DNA of 64,000 nucleotides, from contig NZ_CP053825.1 of assembly GCF_013372105.1 (NCBI RefSeq), positions 1,302,001-1,366,000 of the forward strand. Reading direction: 5' to 3'. Shown in pieces: positions 1 through 7,573 of this stretch; positions within the stretch are counted from its first letter, which is position 1; each line of letters starts with the position of its first letter. The position numbers and the translations under genes are program-made. Under the pieces are notes generated by a model that was not told the origin of the DNA, ran no database searches, and saw only the letters and a program-made list of their open reading frames with translations. This stretch comes from Campylobacter armoricus (GTDB lineage: Bacteria > Campylobacterota > Campylobacteria > Campylobacterales > Campylobacteraceae).

Positions 1-102
1 TATCAAAGGCTCTAAAATATCGCAAAGACTTCTAAAAAAGTATAAAAAACGCTCAATTTCTTCAAGCTCGTAATCTAACTCTAATTGCTCTAAAATTCCC
101 AT
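1..102 (-). CDS. Hypothetical protein, N-terminal part only
   Basis: An open frame reads leftwards from an ATG at 102-100 and leaves the window, giving the first 34 residues (begins MGILEQLELDYELEEIERFL). The fragment is acidic and probably helical. A small conserved hypothetical gene lies divergently next to ruvB in C. jejuni (Cj1361c position), which supports a real gene. Function is unknown. The 3' end is outside the window. Confidence 0.6.
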   Translation of the reverse strand, partial: MGILEQLELDYELEEIERFLYFFRSLCDILEPLI

Positions 103-189
103 AAAAACTTCTATAATCTAAGTTTAAATGTTTATTTTAGCAAATTTTAGATAAAATTAAAATTTCTTACAAAATAAAATGGAAAAAAT

Positions 190-1200
190 ATGGATAGAAT
201 CGTAGAGATTGAAAAATTCTCCCCTGATGAAACTTATGAAACAAGCCTTAGACCTTCAAATTTTGACGGCTATATAGGACAAGAAAATATTAAAAAAAAT
301 TTAGAAATTTTTATCAAAGCTGCTAAAAAAAGAAATGAATGCCTAGATCATATACTTTTTAGTGGTCCTGCAGGACTTGGCAAAACAACTCTAGCAAACA
401 TTATTTCTTATGAAATGAATGCAAATATCAAAACTACAGCAGCCCCTATGATAGAAAAAAGCGGGGATTTAGCTGCGATTTTAACTAATCTTAACGAAGG
501 AGATATTTTATTTATCGATGAAATTCATCGTTTAAGCCCTGCCATAGAAGAAGTGCTTTATCCTGCTATGGAGGATTTTCGTCTTGATATTATCATAGGT
601 AGTGGTCCTGCTGCACAAACGATAAAAATCGATTTGCCTAAATTTACACTCATTGGTGCTACTACAAGAGCAGGTATGCTAAGCAATCCTTTACGCGATC
701 GCTTTGGTATGCAATTTCGCTTAGAATTTTATAAAAATGAAGAACTTGCTATCATTTTAGAAAAAGCGGCTTTAAAGCTTAATAAAACTTGTGAAAAAAA
801 AGCTTCTTTAGAGATAGCCAAACGCAGTCGCTCTACCCCAAGAATTGCCCTAAGACTTCTAAAAAGAGTAAGAGATTTTGCTGATGTAAATGATGAAGAA
901 ATTATCAGCGAAAAAAGAGCTAAAGAGGCACTTGATTGTTTAGGAGTAAATGAACTTGGTTTTGATGCGATGGATTTAAGATATTTAGAGCTTTTAACCG
1001 AAGCTAAAAGAAAACCTATAGGGCTTTCTAGTATAGCAGCAGCATTAAGCGAAGATGAAAATACCATAGAAGATGTTATAGAGCCGTATTTGCTAGCAAA
1101 TGGCTATATAGAAAGGACAGCAAAAGGACGCATCGCAAGTTTAAAAAGCTTTGATGTTTTAAAATTAAAATACAACAAGGGTTTATTTGATGAAAAATAG
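190..1200 (+). CDS. ruvB: Holliday junction branch migration ATPase RuvB
   Basis: RuvB is the hexameric AAA+ motor that, with RuvA, drives branch migration of Holliday junctions before RuvC cleavage. The 336-residue protein has the usual family length. A Walker A motif (GPAGLGKTT) lies at residues 59-67 and a Walker B (FIDEIH) near 109. The sensor region [18 protein letters not shown] follows, with a C-terminal winged-helix domain. The ATG at 190 is preceded only by an A-rich stretch. An earlier ATG at 179 is in another frame and stops at once. The 3' end overlaps the next gene, so the two are probably cotranscribed. Confidence 0.97.
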   Translation: MDRIVEIEKFSPDETYETSLRPSNFDGYIGQENIKKNLEIFIKAAKKRNECLDHILFSGPAGLGKTTLANIISYEMNANIKTTAAPMIEKSGDLAAILTNLNEGDILFIDEIHRLSPAIEEVLYPAMEDFRLDIIIGSGPAAQTIKIDLPKFTLIGATTRAGMLSNPLRDRFGMQFRLEFYKNEELAIILEKAALKLNKTCEKKASLEIAKRSRSTPRIALRLLKRVRDFADVNDEEIISEKRAKEALDCLGVNELGFDAMDLRYLELLTEAKRKPIGLSSIAAALSEDENTIEDVIEPYLLANGYIERTAKGRIASLKSFDVLKLKYNKGLFDEK

Positions 1201-2233
1201 TAATTTTTTCTTAATTAGTTTTATATTGATTATTTTATTTTGGGTGCTTTTTTTATTTAAACCTTTTTTGATGAATATTGCCATAGCAAGTTTGATGGCT
1301 GTTTCAACTTCAAACATCAACATAAAATTTCTTAAAATTTTCAAAGGTAAAAAAGTCGTTGCCGCAGCAGCTACAACTATATTTATGCTAGCATTGTTTT
1401 TTATACCTTTTGTATATGCCATTATAGAGTTAGCTAAAGCTGCAAAAGGTTTTGATATAAGCTATTTTAACAATACTTTAGAGTATTTTAAAAACTACTC
1501 TTTACATTTGCCTGAATCTTTAAGTTTTATTGAACCAAAGATAAAAGAAACTTTAGCAAGTATTGATTTAAATTCTATTTCTAAAAATGTCTTAACCTAT
1601 CTTTCAAGCATAACCAAATTTGGGACTAAATTTCTAACTGATATAGTGTTAATTTGTGTGTTTTATTTTTTCGCCAATCTTTATGGAACACAGCTTATAG
1701 GATATATCAAAACTATAGTTCCTATGAAAAAAGAAGAAACACAAGGTATTTTAAGCGAAGTAAGCAATGTAATGTCGGTAGTATTTTACTCTATGATGAT
1801 AAATGCTATTTTGCAAGGTGTGCTTTTTGCTATCATTACTAAAATTTATGGATATGATGCTATTTTAATGGGGATATTGTTTTGCTTTAGCTCTTTGATA
1901 CCTGTAGTAGGTGGGGCTTTGATTTATGTGCCCGTTTCTTTATATGAATTTGCTAACAACAACCTAAGCGGTGCTTTAGTGATTTTCATCTATAGTGTGG
2001 TAATGATATCTTTTATCGCAGATACTTTAGTAAAACCTTATGTGATTAAGTGGATTAATGAAAAATTAGTTCAAATTCCAACACAAATCAATGAACTTTT
2101 GATTTTCTTTGCAATGATAGCAGGAATTTCAAGCTTTGGTTTTTGGGGTATTATACTCGGTCCTGCTATTTTGACTTTTTTCATCTCTACTTTAAAATTA
2201 TATGTGCTTTTAAAAGAAAGACATTTTGTATAA
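1190..2233 (+). CDS. AI-2E/PerM family membrane permease
   Basis: Integral membrane protein of the AI-2E transporter (PerM/YdiK) family. Two hydrophobic segments lie at the N-terminus, followed by a less hydrophobic region (about residues 75-140) and then a cluster of transmembrane segments. The family motif region near IGVL is represented by the [20 protein letters not shown] stretch around residue 225. The substrate is unknown; autoinducer-2 export is not proven for most members. The C. jejuni gene at this position is also known as amaA. A TTG at 1187 is possible, but ATG at 1190 gives the better N-terminus ([10 protein letters not shown]). It overlaps ruvB by 11 bases and ends in a terminator hairpin. 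Confidence 0.88.
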   Translation: MKNSNFFLISFILIILFWVLFLFKPFLMNIAIASLMAVSTSNINIKFLKIFKGKKVVAAAATTIFMLALFFIPFVYAIIELAKAAKGFDISYFNNTLEYFKNYSLHLPESLSFIEPKIKETLASIDLNSISKNVLTYLSSITKFGTKFLTDIVLICVFYFFANLYGTQLIGYIKTIVPMKKEETQGILSEVSNVMSVVFYSMMINAILQGVLFAIITKIYGYDAILMGILFCFSSLIPVVGGALIYVPVSLYEFANNNLSGALVIFIYSVVMISFIADTLVKPYVIKWINEKLVQIPTQINELLIFFAMIAGISSFGFWGIILGPAILTFFISTLKLYVLLKERHFV

Positions 2234-2259
2234 TCTATACTGCCAAAGCAGTATAGATT
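2232..2259. terminator. Bidirectional terminator between convergent genes
   Basis: Perfect 12-bp inverted repeat (AATCTATACTGC / GCAGTATAGATT) with a CAAA loop. It sits between the permease stop and the stop of the oppositely oriented haemagglutinin-like gene, so it can end transcription from both sides. Confidence 0.85.
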
Positions 2260-2261
2260 TG

Positions 2262-5200
2262 CTACATTCCCCCTACCACACAAGGATTCATAGTTTTATA
2301 ATTATCACTTACTATGCAAGTTCTTGATCTTTGTTTCATAGAAGCTTCTTCTACTTCTTCTTTTTCATCTTCTTCATATTCAAAAGTAGGTGTTTGTTTT
2401 TGAGCATTAGCTACTTGGCGTGATACTTTTTTATAATCTTCATTTTCATTACCATCAACTACTATTTCATCTAAATTAGGTGTAAGTAAAGCTACATTAT
2501 CAAATTTACCTATTATTTTAAAGTGATTATTTGAATCAGTGCTAGTTTTATCTTGATAAGTTTGTAATAATTCTTGATTATTATTTATACTAGCAAAAAG
2601 TTCTTTACTAAGATTATCTAATCTATCTACTTCAGCTTTTAAAGCATTTAAAGTTGCATCATTTTTTATACTAGGATTTTCATTGACTTTTTTAACATAG
2701 TCATTGTATTTTGCTATGGCTATTTTTAATTGCTCTTGAGCTGTTTTTAAATCTGTTATGTTTTGATTATAATTAACAACTAAATTTTTTAAATCATCAC
2801 TTAAAAAATCAAATAAATCATTTTTGTTTTTGATTGTTTTTTTAGTATTAGCTATTAAAGTGTTTTTAACACTTAAACCATTTGCTTCAAATTTATCATT
2901 ACTTGCAGTGCTTAAGCCATTGTTTTCATAAGCTAAAAGAAAGTCTAAACTTTGAACTACTTCTAAAGCTTTTGTTGTATCTCCTTTTAGAAAGTATTTA
3001 GCTATAAAGTTAGTTTTTTGTTCCTCATTCATATTAGTATAGTTAGTTTTATCTTTAAGCATATTAAGTAAATTAGCTATACTTAATTCATAATGATTAT
3101 TAGTAATATCATTTATGATTTCATTGATTATATCTTGGTGTAAATCATTTTCATCTAATTTTACATTAGTATCTGTAAGATCAGGTGGGTTAGATGGATT
3201 AGATGGTGGGGTTATGTTAGGAAGTTGCACTATAGGTCTTGCTATGGTGTTATCTTGTTGTTTGAATTGATTGTAGGCTTGATTTTTATCATTATCATTA
3301 TAAGTGTGAATGTTTATTTTATTGCTAACATAATCATTTGTATTAAAATCATTCCAGTAGTTTTTATCAGCTGTTGCATTAGTTAAATCATTAGCATGAT
3401 GGTAGATATGGACATTGTCGAAGGTGGGATTATAATTATCTTTATAACCACCAAAGAATTTACCAGCATAATTTTGATTACCACCACTTGCACTTATACT
3501 CATATTTGGATTAAAAAATATATAAATGTTTTTGAAAGTAGAATGGTTATAATTACTATGATTAATCTCACCAGCAAAACCACCAGCGTAACTATCACTA
3601 TGACTACTATTACTACTATTACTACTACTAATATTTCCTATATTATTTAAAGAAATATTGCTAAAAGTTCCACTAGCATAACCAGCAAAACCACCGGCAT
3701 AGCTATCACTATTACTACTATTACTACTATTACTACTACTAATACTTCCTATATGATTTAAAGAAATATTGCTAAAGGTTCCATAAGCACCACCAGCAAA
3801 ACCACCGGCATAGCTATAAATACCGCTACTACTACCACTAATATTTCCTATATTATTTAAAGAAATATTGCTAAAAGTTCCAATAGCATCACCAGCAAAA
3901 CCACCGACATTAATACCACTAATATTTCCTATATGATTTAAAGAAATATTGCTAAAAGTTCCTCTAGCAATATTAGCAAAACCATTACCACTAATATTAC
4001 CTATATTATTTAAAGAAATATTGCTAAAGGTTCCATTATCAATATAACTAGCAAAACCACCGGCATTATCATAACTACTAATATTACCTATATTATTTAA
4101 AGAAATATTAGAAAAAGTTCCACTAGCATTACCAGCAAAACCACTAATAAAACCATAGTTAGCTTTTATCCCACCACCCATATAATCTACATTGATATTT
4201 TTAATAGTTACTCCACGAATATAACCAAATATACCAACATATAAAGGTTTATTATCTAAAGAAGTTGTGTCTATATTGATATTTTTTAAAGTATAACCTT
4301 GTCCATCAAAGGTTTTGTTGTAATAAAATTCCACCATCATAGAAGTACAACCTAAACCATCTATACAATAATTAGCATAGTTTTGCCAGTCTTTACCTTC
4401 TACTCCTTGTCCTTTGTTACCTTTAAAATCTATATCATTAGTTAGTCTATATTCACTAGCTGTATCTCTAAATCCTGTTTTGTTTTCATTCCACCCTTTT
4501 ACAAAGTGCCACCAATCTATATCAGAACCTATACCTACATATTTTGCATTAGAAAAATTAGTATTATTATGATTTATTCCATTATAAGCTTTACTTTCAT
4601 AATCAAAATTACTAAATGAAGATGGATTATAATAATATCCAGTAGCATTTAAATAAAGTGAGCCTTTATCTTTAGCTGTGATATATAATTTATTTATATC
4701 TTTTAAAGTAGCAATATCAGCATGTATTTCATTACCTACTAAATGTATATTTGCTTTTTTATCTTTATCTAAAGCTGTAATTTGATTGAAAGTTTTACTC
4801 TTTGTATTAAAAGAACTTTGTAATAAGACTTTATTCCCTATAAGCAATACTTTATTTGCATTAATATTACCCATATTGATTACATTACCTAATTTGTTAG
4901 GTTTAAATACTGGAGAGAAAGTTAAGCCATCATTAAAATTACTCATATTAGCAAATCTTTGCATAGCTGCATTATCCATTGATGAAGTAGAAGCTACAAA
5001 GCGATTAGCATTGATAGTTCCATTTTTAGTAATGATTACTCCATTAGGATTGATTAAAAATACATTATTACCATTTGCATTTAATAATCCATCTATAGTA
5101 GATTTACTTGTTCCATGAGCAATGTTTAGGTAGTTTTTATTGTTTCCATTAAAATTCACGCTCTCACCTTTACCTATACTAAAGCCACCACCCCATTGAA

Positions 5201-5426
5201 TGACAGAGTTTGTTCCATTACCATTAATATGCATATTATTACCATTTGTAATAATATTACCACTTGTGTTGTGAGTAAATTTACCTCCACTAGGTAGAGC
5301 AAATGTAGATGAAAAAAGTAAAGAAGCGACTATATTTGAAAGTAGAATTTGTTTTGATAATTTTTTACAAGAAGAGATTAAATTAAAATTATTCAATTCC
5401 CCCCCCAGTGGAGAAAATATTAACAT
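2262..5426 (-). CDS. Filamentous-haemagglutinin-like exoprotein (TpsA type), phase-variable
   Basis: Predicted secreted two-partner (type Vb) surface protein of 1054 residues. An extended signal region (about 1-43, ending near STFALPSGG) precedes a TPS domain with the family motif LINPNGVIITKNG around residue 130. Six copies of a GTFSNISLNNIGNIS unit alternating with GGFAG motifs (GLUG-like) occupy roughly residues 415-640. A proline/serine linker and a helical C-terminal part follow. The protein ends with two cysteines 12 residues apart and VVGGM. The ATG at 5426 has a good AAAGGA ribosome site. Codons 7-10 contain eight G, so slippage would shift the frame inside the signal peptide; as sequenced the frame is open. 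No TpsB partner is visible nearby. The target, whether adhesion or toxin delivery, is unknown. Confidence 0.88.
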   Translation of the reverse strand: MLIFSPLGGELNNFNLISSCKKLSKQILLSNIVASLLFSSTFALPSGGKFTHNTSGNIITNGNNMHINGNGTNSVIQWGGGFSIGKGESVNFNGNNKNYLNIAHGTSKSTIDGLLNANGNNVFLINPNGVIITKNGTINANRFVASTSSMDNAAMQRFANMSNFNDGLTFSPVFKPNKLGNVINMGNINANKVLLIGNKVLLQSSFNTKSKTFNQITALDKDKKANIHLVGNEIHADIATLKDINKLYITAKDKGSLYLNATGYYYNPSSFSNFDYESKAYNGINHNNTNFSNAKYVGIGSDIDWWHFVKGWNENKTGFRDTASEYRLTNDIDFKGNKGQGVEGKDWQNYANYCIDGLGCTSMMVEFYYNKTFDGQGYTLKNINIDTTSLDNKPLYVGIFGYIRGVTIKNINVDYMGGGIKANYGFISGFAGNASGTFSNISLNNIGNISSYDNAGGFASYIDNGTFSNISLNNIGNISGNGFANIARGTFSNISLNHIGNISGINVGGFAGDAIGTFSNISLNNIGNISGSSSGIYSYAGGFAGGAYGTFSNISLNHIGSISSSNSSNSSNSDSYAGGFAGYASGTFSNISLNNIGNISSSNSSNSSHSDSYAGGFAGEINHSNYNHSTFKNIYIFFNPNMSISASGGNQNYAGKFFGGYKDNYNPTFDNVHIYHHANDLTNATADKNYWNDFNTNDYVSNKINIHTYNDNDKNQAYNQFKQQDNTIARPIVQLPNITPPSNPSNPPDLTDTNVKLDENDLHQDIINEIINDITNNHYELSIANLLNMLKDKTNYTNMNEEQKTNFIAKYFLKGDTTKALEVVQSLDFLLAYENNGLSTASNDKFEANGLSVKNTLIANTKKTIKNKNDLFDFLSDDLKNLVVNYNQNITDLKTAQEQLKIAIAKYNDYVKKVNENPSIKNDATLNALKAEVDRLDNLSKELFASINNNQELLQTYQDKTSTDSNNHFKIIGKFDNVALLTPNLDEIVVDGNENEDYKKVSRQVANAQKQTPTFEYEEDEKEEVEEASMKQRSRTCIVSDNYKTMNPCVVGGM
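3540..4130 (-). repeat. In-frame tandem repeats of the exoprotein
   Basis: Six copies of a unit of about 45 bases, encoding GTFSNISLNNIGNIS or close variants, start near 3629, 3740, 3838, 3919, 3991 and 4078 on the plus strand. Variable spacers encode GGFAG motifs. Two spacers (about 3602-3631 and 3712-3743) contain an ATTACT-type microsatellite coding for Ser-Ser-Asn repeats. All units keep the reading frame, so copy-number change would alter length only. Confidence 0.9.
5399..5406 (-). repeat. G8 homopolymer in the haemagglutinin-like gene
   Basis: Eight consecutive C on the plus strand (G on the coding strand) form codons 7-10 of the exoprotein gene (CTG GGG GGG GAA). Such tracts slip during replication in Campylobacter. 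Gain or loss of one base breaks the frame upstream of the hydrophobic signal core. Confidence 0.85.
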
Positions 5427-5462
5427 AAAAAATCCTTTATTAAAAATTTTATATATGTTAAT

Positions 5463-5468
5463 ATTATA
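5463..5468 (-). promoter_or_regulatory. Candidate -10 box for the exoprotein gene
   Basis: TATAAT on the minus strand, about 37 bases upstream of the ATG at 5426, within an AT-rich leader. Campylobacter sigma-70 promoters rely mainly on such an extended -10 element. Not tested. Confidence 0.45.
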
Positions 5469-5496
5469 TTTATAAAAATTAACTTAAATTAATGTG

Positions 5497-6792
5497 TTAA
5501 AATTTAGTTTTAAGTTCATCTTCGCTTGTGATTTTTTTATCATATTTTATAACCAAGAATTTAGCGTTTTTATATACATCTAAAACCCCGTTTAAATTTT
5601 TAATCTTATTTAAATCATACTTAATTTCTAAAGGCAAATAAATATTTTTAAAATCTGCTGGACTTTGTAAAAACAAAAGCAACACAAACCAAATCAAAGA
5701 CAAAGCTATCAAAATAAAAGCAAGAGCAACTAAACTAAAATGGTGTAAAAAATACCCTCCTACAACACCACCTAAAAAGCTTCCAAAATAACCAAAAGCA
5801 TTAAATACACCCAAAGCTGCACCTTTTTCATTTACCTTAGCAAATTTACTCGCACAACTTTGCATAATAGGCTCATGCAAATTAAATCCTATAAAAAACA
5901 CTACAACACCCACCATAAACACTAAAGCATTATGTGAAAAAGCAAATATAATATAAGCGATGATAAAAAACGCCACTCCTAAAAGTAAAATTTCTTTACT
6001 TAAACCTCTTTTTTCTCCTAAAGAGCCTGATAAACCCATAGCTAAAAAACCAAGGACCATAGAGCTAACATAAACATGCCATAAATTTTCGCTCGGGTAG
6101 TTAAACTCATGCACCAAAACCAAAGGTATGCTTAAAAATGCTATACTCATAAGCATTTTTTGCATACAATTAGTAAGATTCATCAAAGCTAGGTTTTTTT
6201 CTTTTAGAAGTTTTTTTAATGGGGTTTTTGTATTTTCATGCACGATTGTATGCTCTTTTGGCACTACACTAAATAAAAGAACGATACAAACTAAACTCAA
6301 AATCGCACTCAAATCAAACAAACTTGAAAGTCCAAATTTAGCACTCATTAAAGGAGATAGCACCAAAGAAGCTGCAAAAGAAAGTCCTATGAATGATCCC
6401 ATGATAGCCATAGCCTTGCCACGATTTTCTTCATTGATAAAATCACTTATCATAGCAGTAGCAACAGCACCTATAGCCCCTGCTCCTTGTAATAACCTTC
6501 CAAACATCATAGTATAAATATCATTAGCATACGAGCATACCAAAGAACCTACGATAAATACTACAAGCCCTATAAGCATAGTTTTTTTACGCCCTATTTT
6601 ATCTGAAAGCATTCCAAAAGGCACTTGTAAAGCCATTTGAGTTAAAGCATATACACCTACCAAAAGCCCTACTAAAAATTCATTAGCCCCTTTTAAATTT
6701 AAAGCATATAAACTTAAAACTGGTAAAACTATAAATAAACCAAAAAATCTAGTTCCCACTATAAAAGATAAAGGTAAAACGGTTTTTAACAT
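5497..6792 (-). CDS. MFS efflux transporter with C-terminal soluble domain
   Basis: Proton-driven export permease of the major facilitator superfamily with 12 predicted membrane segments. The loop 2-3 signature appears as GMLSDKIGRKKTMLIG. After the last membrane segment comes a soluble tail of about 45 residues (from about IYLPLEIKYDLNKI), resembling the small ferredoxin-like YAM domain of E. coli YajR. The start at 6792 is chosen because GGAG lies at ideal spacing before MLKTVLPLSF; the longer frame to 6852 has no ribosome site. It is divergent from rdgB, as in C. jejuni (Cj1375-Cj1374c). Substrate unknown. Confidence 0.88.
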   Translation of the reverse strand: MLKTVLPLSFIVGTRFFGLFIVLPVLSLYALNLKGANEFLVGLLVGVYALTQMALQVPFGMLSDKIGRKKTMLIGLVVFIVGSLVCSYANDIYTMMFGRLLQGAGAIGAVATAMISDFINEENRGKAMAIMGSFIGLSFAASLVLSPLMSAKFGLSSLFDLSAILSLVCIVLLFSVVPKEHTIVHENTKTPLKKLLKEKNLALMNLTNCMQKMLMSIAFLSIPLVLVHEFNYPSENLWHVYVSSMVLGFLAMGLSGSLGEKRGLSKEILLLGVAFFIIAYIIFAFSHNALVFMVGVVVFFIGFNLHEPIMQSCASKFAKVNEKGAALGVFNAFGYFGSFLGGVVGGYFLHHFSLVALAFILIALSLIWFVLLLFLQSPADFKNIYLPLEIKYDLNKIKNLNGVLDVYKNAKFLVIKYDKKITSEDELKTKF

Positions 6793-6869
6793 CTTTACTC
6801 CTTCATAAAGGATAATTTTACTATGATTTTGATAAACTTTTTTTAAAGCCAAGATAAAAAGAGAATTTT

Positions 6870-7490
6870 ATGAAGAAAAAATTAAAAATCATTCTAGCAA
6901 CTTCTAATACACACAAAGTAGAAGAAATCAAAAAAATTTTAACTACTTATGAAATTTATGCACTAAATGAAATCATCACTCCTTTTGAAATCATTGAAGA
7001 TGGTAAAAGTTTTAAAGAAAATGCCTTGATAAAATCTAAAGCTATTTTTAATGCTTTAGGTAAAAAACAAAATGAATTTATAACCTTAAGTGATGATAGT
7101 GGTATAAGTGTAGAAGCTTTAGATAATGCACCAGGAATTTTTTCAGCAAGATATTCCAAAGAAGGCACAGATGAAGCTAATAGAAACAAACTCATTCAAG
7201 CTTTACATAAAAAAAATCTAACTCAAAGTAATGCTTTTTATACCGCAGCTATTGCTATAAGCTCAAAGTATGGACATTTTAGCACGCATGGATATATGCA
7301 TGGTCTTGCCATTGACACTCCAAAGGGAAATAATGGCTTTGGATACGATCCTTTATTTATCCCAAAAGGTTTTGATAAAACTTTAGGCGAGTTAGATGAG
7401 AAAATTAAATTAAAAATTTCTCATCGTTCTTGTGCGTTAAAACTATGCACTTATATATTAAAAATTATAGAAAGAGTAGAAAATCAATGA
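6870..7490 (+). CDS. rdgB: Non-canonical purine NTP pyrophosphatase (RdgB/HAM1)
   Basis: House-cleaning enzyme that hydrolyses dITP, ITP and XTP to the monophosphates and keeps deaminated purines out of nucleic acids. The 206-residue protein shows the family motifs: an N-terminal [15 protein letters not shown] nucleotide loop, [16 protein letters not shown] around residues 75-90, and [13 protein letters not shown] near 150. Length is normal. It is divergent from the MFS gene. The stop codon overlaps the ATG of a 28-residue ORF (ATGA), suggesting translational coupling. Confidence 0.95.
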   Translation: MKKKLKIILATSNTHKVEEIKKILTTYEIYALNEIITPFEIIEDGKSFKENALIKSKAIFNALGKKQNEFITLSDDSGISVEALDNAPGIFSARYSKEGTDEANRNKLIQALHKKNLTQSNAFYTAAIAISSKYGHFSTHGYMHGLAIDTPKGNNGFGYDPLFIPKGFDKTLGELDEKIKLKISHRSCALKLCTYILKIIERVENQ

Positions 7491-7573
7491 AGCAATTTTT
7501 AAAATTTTTAGCTATTGTTTTTGTTGCATATGTAGCTTGGATGATGCTTTATTATGATTTTGTTTTAAAATGA
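7487..7573 (+). CDS. Putative 28-residue single-pass membrane peptide
   Basis: ATG at 7487 overlaps the rdgB stop in an ATGA arrangement and gives [20 protein letters not shown] followed by LYYDFVLK. One hydrophobic helix with a short lysine-containing N-terminus is predicted. The tail-to-tail overlap with the RND gene (22 bases) and the coupling to rdgB suggest a genuine small gene. No function can be assigned. It could be a chance ORF in AT-rich sequence. Confidence 0.45.
   Translation: MKQFLKFLAIVFVAYVAWMMLYYDFVLK

Noticed and set aside
729-1067. 112-codon minus-strand ORF inside ruvB
   Set aside because: It is the antisense shadow of a strongly conserved gene, has no ribosome site and reads as serine/leucine-rich low-quality sequence.
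3540-4140. CRISPR-like regularly spaced repeats
   Set aside because: The units are in-frame protein repeats of the exoprotein with similar, not unique, spacers and no cas genes nearby.
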